Under the pieces are notes generated by a model. That model searched no databases, had not been told where the DNA came from, and worked only from the letters and a program-made list of their open reading frames with translations. This document shows, in pieces, positions 6,674-11,590 of a stretch of DNA of 11,590 bases. This stretch comes from Lachnospiraceae bacterium (GTDB taxonomy: Bacteria; Bacillota_A; Clostridia; Lachnospirales; Lachnospiraceae): contig JAFZKM010000278.1 of NCBI GenBank assembly GCA_017553665.1, positions 1 to 11,590 of the forward strand. The letters are read 5' to 3'. A program made the translations under genes and the position numbers. Position 1 is the stretch's first letter, and every line of letters begins with the position of its first letter.

Positions 6674-8602
6674 TCACCTGAGCAGCAGCCCGGCTCCGAC
6701 ATAGCACAGGGTGGTGACCACGGTGATGGCCGCGCTGTAGGAGATCCTGACTTTGCGGGCGGCGAGCGGATTGATGCCGACCGCGGTGCCGATATTCAGG
6801 GCCTCGGCCGTGAAGGCGCAGTTTTTTTCGCCTGCGATGCCCGCGCCTGCGATGGCGCCGACGAAGAGCAGAGGATTAAGTCCGAGCGTCTTTGTAAGTC
6901 CGAGCACGACGGGGAAGGTGATCGCGTACATGGCCCAGGACGAGCCGAGCAGCATCGTGAGCAGCATCGCGAGCACAAAGGTCGCCGCAGGGAGCAGGAA
7001 CAGGTATTTATCTACGATCTCGATGACTTCGGCGAGATAAACATGCAGCCCGAGCGTATCGAGCATCGATGAGAAGCACATTGTGAGCAGGTACAGGATG
7101 ATCGGCAGCGTGACGCTTGAGATACCGTCCACCAGATGCTCCATGAACTGTTCGGGAGACATGATCTCTCTGAAGCAGTACAGGAGGAACATGAACGCGA
7201 GCGTTACCATCAGACCGACGGCGCTGTCCACCACGAAGCTTTTTGTCACGAAACTGCGGACGGCGAGCGAGCTGACCGCGAGCACGCCGATGGGGATCAT
7301 GACGTTCGTGATCTTGCCCCAGACTTCGGTCTCATGAATACTTAAATATCTTTCCGAACCGGCGGGCCAGAGGGCGCCGGTTTCTTTGTATCGCTGGTCA
7401 GCGGCCCTGAGCTGGCGTGTCCTCGGGAGCTTTCCGAAGGCGAAGAGCACCATGGCGATGACCGTGATGATCGAGAAGAAATTATACGGTATCGACCTGC
7501 AGAAGATACCGAGCGCGTCGGTCTTAACGGTGGCCGAAAGGGTACCTATAACGAATATCGCCCACAGCGACAGCGGGAAGAATGAGCTGAGGACCGTCGG
7601 GAGCAGGCTGTAAAACAGCGCGAGCTTCTCGCGGACCACGCCCTTCTCTTTGGCGGGCGTATAAGCGGCGTATGAGGCACAGAGCATATTGAGGCCGTCA
7701 TCGATCGAGGTGGCGGTCATGATCCCGAGTGAGGATAAAAAGATGCCTTTCGGAGTCTTGCCGGTTTTGGCGGCAGATTTTTCGAAGGCCGTAACACCGC
7801 CGGAATGAACGATCAGATTGACCATCGCGCCCATCAGCGCCATGACGAGTACAGTAAATACATTGTCCGATGCGCCCATGGTGTCCATCAGAGCGTCGGC
7901 AAAGCCGGGAAAGAGACCGGAACGGTACACGAGGATCGCTGCCAGGATACTTGATGTGATCAACGACTCAACGGTCCTTTTCGTGACAAAGACATAGACC
8001 AGCATGAACACGATCGGTATCGCGAACACGGGAAGATCCGTGTCGGCCGGGATGAACAGTGAGGCGAGGATATAGATGAGCAGCAGTCCGCCGTAATTGA
8101 TCAGGAGCTGCTTATGTGAAAGCGGCACGGTATTCGAGGGGTGCGTCAGCACGCCTTTTCTCATGCCGGAAAGAGCAAGTATCTGTGAATGCTTGTTGGA
8201 AAGCTGGCCGTATACGCGCTTCATGAACTCGCCGTATATGTCGGGATGCTTCTGGAGGAAGCCGAGCAGATCCTCGCTTTCCATTTTGAATACGACGGTG
8301 CGCCCCAGAGCGCGTACGGTAGACAGGCGCTTTTGACCCGAGAGTACGCCGTATTCGCCGAAATACTGGCCGATATGAAGGATATTGAGCTGTTCGCCCT
8401 CGCGGCCGAGCACGACCGCGGTACCGGACTCGATGAAATACATGCCGTCCGGATCTTCGTCTATCGTCACGATGTCATGACCGTGTTCGAAAACCATCTT
8501 TTTAAGCTTGCCTTTGATCTCGGCAAGCTCCTGTTTTCCTTCTTCATCCGGCGAAAGTCCGAAGAATTCCCCTATATATTTTTCGCTGATCCTCTCCGCC
8601 AT
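6674..8602 (-). CDS. Cyclic-nucleotide-binding domain fused to NhaC-like Na+/H+ antiporter
   Basis: A 642-residue protein. Residues about 20-135 form a cNMP-binding (CRP-like) domain: DGMYFIESG (52-60) and the phosphate-binding cassette FGEYGVLSGQKRLSTVRA (81-98), keeping G82, E83 and R92. From about 165 onward the protein is a polytopic membrane protein with roughly a dozen segments. It resembles the NhaC family: SIDDGLN (299-305) where NhaC has a DD-N motif, VREKLA (323-328) matching SREKLA, GSSW (553-556) matching GTSW, and GAIAGAGIAGEKN (582-594) in place of the GAIFGDH string. The Glu at 592 replaces a usual Asp. NhaC proteins exchange sodium for protons. The start has a GGGGGAG site 8611-8617. 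Likely role: sodium or pH homeostasis under control of a bound nucleotide, an inference. A related organic-anion carrier function cannot be excluded. Confidence 0.88.
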   Translation of the reverse strand: MAERISEKYIGEFFGLSPDEEGKQELAEIKGKLKKMVFEHGHDIVTIDEDPDGMYFIESGTAVVLGREGEQLNILHIGQYFGEYGVLSGQKRLSTVRALGRTVVFKMESEDLLGFLQKHPDIYGEFMKRVYGQLSNKHSQILALSGMRKGVLTHPSNTVPLSHKQLLINYGGLLLIYILASLFIPADTDLPVFAIPIVFMLVYVFVTKRTVESLITSSILAAILVYRSGLFPGFADALMDTMGASDNVFTVLVMALMGAMVNLIVHSGGVTAFEKSAAKTGKTPKGIFLSSLGIMTATSIDDGLNMLCASYAAYTPAKEKGVVREKLALFYSLLPTVLSSFFPLSLWAIFVIGTLSATVKTDALGIFCRSIPYNFFSIITVIAMVLFAFGKLPRTRQLRAADQRYKETGALWPAGSERYLSIHETEVWGKITNVMIPIGVLAVSSLAVRSFVTKSFVVDSAVGLMVTLAFMFLLYCFREIMSPEQFMEHLVDGISSVTLPIILYLLTMCFSSMLDTLGLHVYLAEVIEIVDKYLFLLPAATFVLAMLLTMLLGSSWAMYAITFPVVLGLTKTLGLNPLLFVGAIAGAGIAGEKNCAFTAEALNIGTAVGINPLAARKVRISYSAAITVVTTLCYVGAGLLLR

Positions 8603-8616
8603 AAAAATGCTCCCCC

Positions 8617-8650
8617 ATGCTCATAATATTAGCATACCGATGCATTTTAA
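8617..8650 (-). promoter_or_regulatory. Probable promoter and operator-like dyad of the antiporter fusion gene
   Basis: On the minus strand TTAAAA (8645-8650), a 16-base spacer and TATTAT (8623-8628) make a fair sigma-A-type promoter. The -10 sits in the middle of a 19-bp dyad, ATGCTCATAATATTAGCAT (8617-8635, plus strand), in which 8 of 9 pairs match. The dyad ends next to the ribosome binding site at 8611-8617, which suits a repressor site. Confidence 0.4.
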
Positions 8651-8688
8651 TAAAGCGGTTTAAGCCTCTTTTGCGGAGTTTTTTGATC

Positions 8689-8710
8689 CTTACATTTTTG
8701 TAAGTTTTTT
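8689..8710 (+). terminator. Intrinsic-terminator-like hairpin on the plus strand
   Basis: CTTACA (8689-8694), loop TTTT, TGTAAG (8699-8704), then six T (8705-8710). The layout is that of a rho-independent terminator for plus-strand transcription, but the 6-bp stem has only two G-C pairs. No plus-strand gene is nearby, so it would act on antisense transcripts, or it may be fortuitous in an AT-rich gap. Confidence 0.3.
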
Positions 8711-8717
8711 GTCAGAT

Positions 8718-8746
8718 AAAGGGGACGGATCAAAACCGTCCCCTTT
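8718..8746 (-). terminator. 11-bp perfect palindrome after malQ, likely terminator or dispersed repeat
   Basis: AAAGGGGACGG (8718-8728) and CCGTCCCCTTT (8736-8746) pair perfectly around a 7-base loop. It begins 7 bases past the malQ stop on the minus strand. The T residues are within the stem base rather than after it, so termination would depend on the strong stem; read in either direction it could stop transcription. Similar GGGGACGG palindromes occur in many Firmicutes genomes as scattered copies, from memory. Confidence 0.5.
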
Positions 8747-8753
8747 GAGTTTA

Positions 8754-10355
8754 TTATTCAGTTTCTGTTTTGCTTTCGGCAGTTTTTGCAGCTGCTTCTT
8801 CAGCCGCCTTCTTCGCTGCTTCTTCGGCTGCCTTTCTTGCGGCTTCTTCCTCTTTGGCAACGATCACGGGATTAAGTCTTCCGTACATGCGGAGCATCTC
8901 ATGTATCTTTGCCGCGAGTTCCTTTGAAGCCTCGCCGGGCATCATTCTCCACTGCCAGTTGCCGACCGCGGTACCGGGAAGGTTCATGCGGTGGCCCTTG
9001 CCGAGATTCAGGTAATCCTGCATCTGAGCGACGAACAGTTTCGCGACAGAACCCATGCCGCCGCGGATGATACCGTAGTTAAAGCCTTCGGCCTGGTTCA
9101 GGCCCAGGTAGCGTGTCGCGAACTCGATATCCTCGGGAGCGGCCTCTTCCTTCCACATAAGGAGAGGAGAGTTGTCATGAGTGCCGGTGTAGCATACGCA
9201 GTTCTCGGGATATACATGAGGCAGGTAATTGCTCGGCTCCTTTGAGTCGAAAGCGAACTCAAGGACCTTCATGCCGGGAAGCTTCGATGCTTCAAGCAGT
9301 TCCGAAACCTCGGGAGTAATGACTCCGAGATCCTCGGCGATGAAATCAAGCCAATGGAACCAGCTCGTGATAACGCCTACGAGAGCGATGCCGGGGCCCT
9401 GTACCCAGCGTCCGGTCTTCGCGGTCTCCGCGTCGTAAGGAACAGCCCAGTAGCTCGCGAAACCGCGGAAATGGTCAATCCTGATCACGTCGTAGAGCTT
9501 CTCCGCGCCGCCGATCCTGCGGATCCACCACTCAAAGCCGTCCTCGCGCATTCTGTCGTAATTGTAGAGAGGATTGCCCCAGAGCTGTCCGTCCTCGCTG
9601 AAGTAATCCGGAGGAACTCCGGCTACCTCGATCGGGATGTTCTCGGTATTGAGCTGGAACTTGTCGGGTTCGGACCAGACGTCGGCCGAATCGAGCGCGA
9701 CATAGATCGGGATATCGCCGATGATCTTCAGCCCGAGATCGTTTATATATTTCTTAAGCTTTGTCCACTGTTTGAAGAAGAGATACTGGATGAACACGAA
9801 GAGTTCTACGTCCTCGCGCAGCTCCTCACGGTAGCGGTTGACCGCGTCCCAATGATGGAGACGGATCTCGTCATCCTCCCACTCTATCCAGCTCTTCATG
9901 CCGAAGTGCTTCTTGCACGCCATGTAGAGGGCGTATTCCTCGATCCATCTGTGGTTCTCGGCCCTGAAGCGGCTGATGTCTTCAAGGTTTGATTCCCAGC
10001 CGCGCTTCTTCGCGAGCGCAAGGATCTTATAACGGCTCTCCCAGATTTTGCCGTAGTCGACATATCTGGGATTGGTGCCCCAGTTAATGCCCTCAAGATC
10101 CGCCTTTTCGAGCAGACCTTCTTCGATGAGCATATCAAAATCAATGAAATAGGGATTGCCCGCAAACGATGAAAAACTCTGGTAAGGAGAGTCACCGTAG
10201 CTGGTCTGGCCGAGAGGCAGCACCTGCCAGTAGGTCAGGCCGCAGGCCGCGAGGAAATCCGCATAATCGTACGCCGCCTTACCGAATGTTCCGATACCGT
10301 AAGGAGAGGGCAGCGACGAAATGGGCATAAGAATTCCGCTGGATCTGGTGATCAT
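8754..10355 (-). CDS. malQ: 4-alpha-glucanotransferase (amylomaltase, GH77)
   Basis: A 533-residue protein. It transfers alpha-1,4-glucan segments between maltooligosaccharides in the cytoplasm, in maltose/maltodextrin use. The GH77 catalytic residues are visible: nucleophile D294 in IRIDHFRGF, acid/base E341 in IAEDLG and D394 in TGTHDN. GHRMNLPGTAVGNWQWR (454-470) is another family block, as is the N-terminal SGILMPISSLPSPYGIG. The catalytic part ends near residue 498. A 35-residue tail rich in Ala, Glu and Lys follows (499-533), which most amylomaltases lack. ATG 10355 has a GGGAGGT site upstream. It lies 48 bases after the LacI-family regulator on the same strand, with no clear promoter between, so the two probably form one operon under the operator at 11455-11470. 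No truncation seen. Confidence 0.96.
   Translation of the reverse strand: MITRSSGILMPISSLPSPYGIGTFGKAAYDYADFLAACGLTYWQVLPLGQTSYGDSPYQSFSSFAGNPYFIDFDMLIEEGLLEKADLEGINWGTNPRYVDYGKIWESRYKILALAKKRGWESNLEDISRFRAENHRWIEEYALYMACKKHFGMKSWIEWEDDEIRLHHWDAVNRYREELREDVELFVFIQYLFFKQWTKLKKYINDLGLKIIGDIPIYVALDSADVWSEPDKFQLNTENIPIEVAGVPPDYFSEDGQLWGNPLYNYDRMREDGFEWWIRRIGGAEKLYDVIRIDHFRGFASYWAVPYDAETAKTGRWVQGPGIALVGVITSWFHWLDFIAEDLGVITPEVSELLEASKLPGMKVLEFAFDSKEPSNYLPHVYPENCVCYTGTHDNSPLLMWKEEAAPEDIEFATRYLGLNQAEGFNYGIIRGGMGSVAKLFVAQMQDYLNLGKGHRMNLPGTAVGNWQWRMMPGEASKELAAKIHEMLRMYGRLNPVIVAKEEEAARKAAEEAAKKAAEEAAAKTAESKTETE
8790..8837 (-). repeat. malQ: Two 24-bp tandem units encoding the malQ tail
   Basis: Bases 8814-8837 encode RKAAEEAA and 8790-8813 encode KKAAEEAA, an 8-residue period. 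The units differ at a few positions, mostly third codon bases, and the pattern decays on both sides. It is part of a charged, alanine-rich helix in the malQ C-terminus. Confidence 0.75.
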
Positions 10356-10403
10356 ACAAAAATACCTCCCAATTAAACATTATGTAAACCCAATATTACC
10401 CGT

Positions 10404-11414
10404 TCAGATGCTGCGCATCGACGCGCCTTCGCGGAGCGAGGTCTTTACCGTGATCTGCGAGTGCTTTCCGGTGCCGCCGATCAGCTCGGCAAGCTGTTCA
10501 ACGCTCTTGCGGCCCATCTCCTGCATGGGCTGGGTGAGCGTGGAGAGCATCGGATCGATATATTCGGAAACCTCGATGCCGTCGATCGAGATCAGCGAGC
10601 ATTCCGACGGAACGTCGATGCCTGCTTCTCTCAGGGCTCTCATAGCGCCGATCGCCATATTGTCGGCGATCGCGAAGACAGCGGTGAAATGTACGCCCTC
10701 TTCGAGTTTTTTCTTTGTGGCTTCGTATGCGTCCTTCATATTAAAGGAACCGCAGCGTATGACGCGCGAGTCGTCGACCGGAAGCTTATGGGCCTTTAAG
10801 GCCTTCACATAACCCAGGTATCTGAGCTGTGAGATCGAATGGTCATCGGATGCGGAGATGAGCGCGGCGATATCCCGGTGGCCGCGGCGGATAAGCTCCT
10901 CAACCGCTTTCTCAGCCTCTTCCTCATCGGCTATCGAGACGGAAGAGTAGTTTGTATTTTTAAGTGTTCCGTAGGAATTCGTAAATGTACAGAATACGTA
11001 AGGCACCGTGAGGACAGCGAGCTCCTCGGGCGAGTAGTCCGATCTTCCGCCGAGGAAGATGATGCCGAGCAGTCTCTTGTCGCGCTCCATGGAAGCCGCG
11101 CAAGTGATCTCGTTGTCATTAGAGCCGATCTGACGCATGACCATCGTGTATCCGGCCTCATCGAGAGCGGATTCTATCGAATGGATGATGTCTACGAAGA
11201 ATGTATTCTGTGAACCGCGGACGATCAGTCCGACCGCGTCCGACTTTGTGCGGACCAGATCCCTGGCGCTGTTGTTCGGAATGAAATTATGCTCCCTGAT
11301 TACCGCCATGACCTTCTCCCGGGACTCGGCGCTGACGTCGGGATGGTTGTTGATAACGCGGGATACCGTGCTGACAGCAACGCCGGAAATCCTGGCTATA
11401 TCTTTAATTGTCAT
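10404..11414 (-). CDS. LacI/GalR-family transcriptional regulator, probably of maltodextrin use
   Basis: A 336-residue repressor-type protein. The N-terminal helix-turn-helix (residues 2-22, TIKDIARISGVAVSTVSRVI) is classic for the family, followed by the hinge helix NNSARDLVRTKS (47-58) that inserts in the minor groove of the operator. The rest is the periplasmic-binding-protein-like effector domain (about 60-336), which binds a sugar; VFAIADNMAIGAMRALREAG and SLISIDG blocks are typical. The ATG at 11414 has a GGGAGG site 12 bases upstream. The gene precedes malQ, so the effector is likely maltose or a maltodextrin, by context only. A perfect 16-bp operator lies between its promoter and start codon, so it probably represses its own operon. 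It could alternatively be a CcpA-like global regulator, but its linkage to malQ argues for a local one. Confidence 0.93.
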   Translation of the reverse strand: MTIKDIARISGVAVSTVSRVINNHPDVSAESREKVMAVIREHNFIPNNSARDLVRTKSDAVGLIVRGSQNTFFVDIIHSIESALDEAGYTMVMRQIGSNDNEITCAASMERDKRLLGIIFLGGRSDYSPEELAVLTVPYVFCTFTNSYGTLKNTNYSSVSIADEEEAEKAVEELIRRGHRDIAALISASDDHSISQLRYLGYVKALKAHKLPVDDSRVIRCGSFNMKDAYEATKKKLEEGVHFTAVFAIADNMAIGAMRALREAGIDVPSECSLISIDGIEVSEYIDPMLSTLTQPMQEMGRKSVEQLAELIGGTGKHSQITVKTSLREGASMRSI

Positions 11415-11454
11415 TTGTAATGCACGCCTCCCGGATAACAGACTCTTTTGAATA

Positions 11455-11470
11455 CTGGAAACGTTTCCAG
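11455..11470. promoter_or_regulatory. Perfect 16-bp LacI-family operator
   Basis: CTGGAAACGTTTCCAG is a perfect palindrome with the central CG and AAACGTTT core typical of LacI/GalR operators. It lies 40 bases upstream of the regulator ATG and about 11 bases downstream of the -10 hexamer, covering roughly +4 to +20 of the predicted transcript. Binding there would block promoter clearance. It also has some resemblance to CcpA cre sites. Confidence 0.85.
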
Positions 11471-11480
11471 CAACAAATTC

Positions 11481-11509
11481 ATTCTATCAATACGCGCTTT
11501 TTTTGTCAA
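11481..11509 (-). promoter_or_regulatory. Near-consensus promoter of the regulator-malQ operon
   Basis: On the minus strand TTGACA (11504-11509) is a perfect -35, the spacer is 17 bases and TAGAAT (11481-11486) matches the -10 at five of six positions. Predicted transcription starts near 11474, just upstream of the 16-bp operator, with an untranslated leader of about 60 bases. Confidence 0.85.
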
Positions 11510-11542
11510 GAAATCCATATAAATATTTTTTGTCACTTTTAC

Positions 11543-11571
11543 TTTTATTTACAAAAAGAATATGCTATAAT
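11543..11571 (+). promoter_or_regulatory. Divergent plus-strand promoter with perfect extended -10
   Basis: TGCTATAAT (11563-11571) is a perfect TGN-TATAAT extended -10. Seventeen bases upstream TTTTAT (11543-11548) is a weak -35. Transcription would start near 11578 and run off the right end of the window, so a divergent gene probably begins just outside. The tract 11511-11562 is strongly AT-rich. Confidence 0.6.
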
Positions 11572-11590
11572 GTAATATCGGTATACACAT

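Noticed and set aside
6454..6702. Minus-strand 82-codon frame over the small membrane protein region
   Set aside because: It overlaps the end of the antiporter gene on the same strand in another frame, has no ribosome site seen, and its composition (many His, Thr, Arg) looks like an antisense shadow.
9354..9992. Long plus-strand frame (212 codons) opposite malQ
   Set aside because: It is a shadow of malQ, whose catalytic residues are intact; no ribosome site or domain was recognised.
10407..10419. GATGC-TGC-GCATC hairpin at the end of the regulator gene as a terminator before malQ
   Set aside because: Short stem with a 3-base loop inside the coding end and no T tract; the two genes more likely form one operon.

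Overview
The window looks like chromosome from a moderately GC-rich (by eye a little over 50%) Gram-positive anaerobe of the Clostridia, perhaps Lachnospiraceae-like. This is inferred from strong GGAGG-type ribosome binding sites, tight gene packing, LacI/GalR control of a maltodextrin enzyme, and an XdhC-family protein of the kind found with clostridial molybdenum hydroxylases. No rRNA, tRNA, CRISPR array, insertion sequence or phage gene was seen. The longest gene-free stretch is about 175 bases, at the right edge.

Left block, plus strand (1-5130): the tail of an unidentified gene, an XdhC/CoxI-family molybdenum hydroxylase maturation protein, the nucleotidase SurE, a stomatin/slipin (SPFH) membrane protein, the house-cleaning NTP pyrophosphatase RdgB, and an N-acyl-D-amino-acid deacylase-like amidohydrolase. 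Spacing is tight (7 and 17 bases, and one 11-base overlap), except for a 116-base gap before the slipin gene. XdhC, SurE and RdgB all touch purine or nucleotide metabolism.

Middle block (5136-8602): a minus-strand cation diffusion facilitator with manganese-type site residues and two tandem C-terminal domains converges on the deacylase with only 5 bases between stop codons. Divergent from it is a 55-codon plus-strand ORF for a small hydrophobic protein with an excellent ribosome binding site. That ORF converges on a minus-strand gene of unusual design, a cyclic-nucleotide-binding domain fused to an NhaC-like Na+/H+ antiporter. The three together suggest an ion-homeostasis neighbourhood.

Right block, minus strand (8754-11590): a LacI-family regulator followed by malQ (4-alpha-glucanotransferase, with a repetitive Ala/Glu/Lys tail). 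The regulator gene has a near-consensus promoter (TTGACA, 17 bases, TAGAAT) with a perfect 16-bp LacI-type palindrome just downstream of the predicted start of transcription, so autorepression is likely. A plus-strand extended -10 element at the far right suggests a divergently transcribed gene outside the window, plausibly the maltodextrin transporter.

The most unusual items are the nucleotide-sensor/antiporter fusion with a dyad over its promoter, and the small membrane protein with a hairpin leader. All similarity statements come from reading motifs; no database search was possible.
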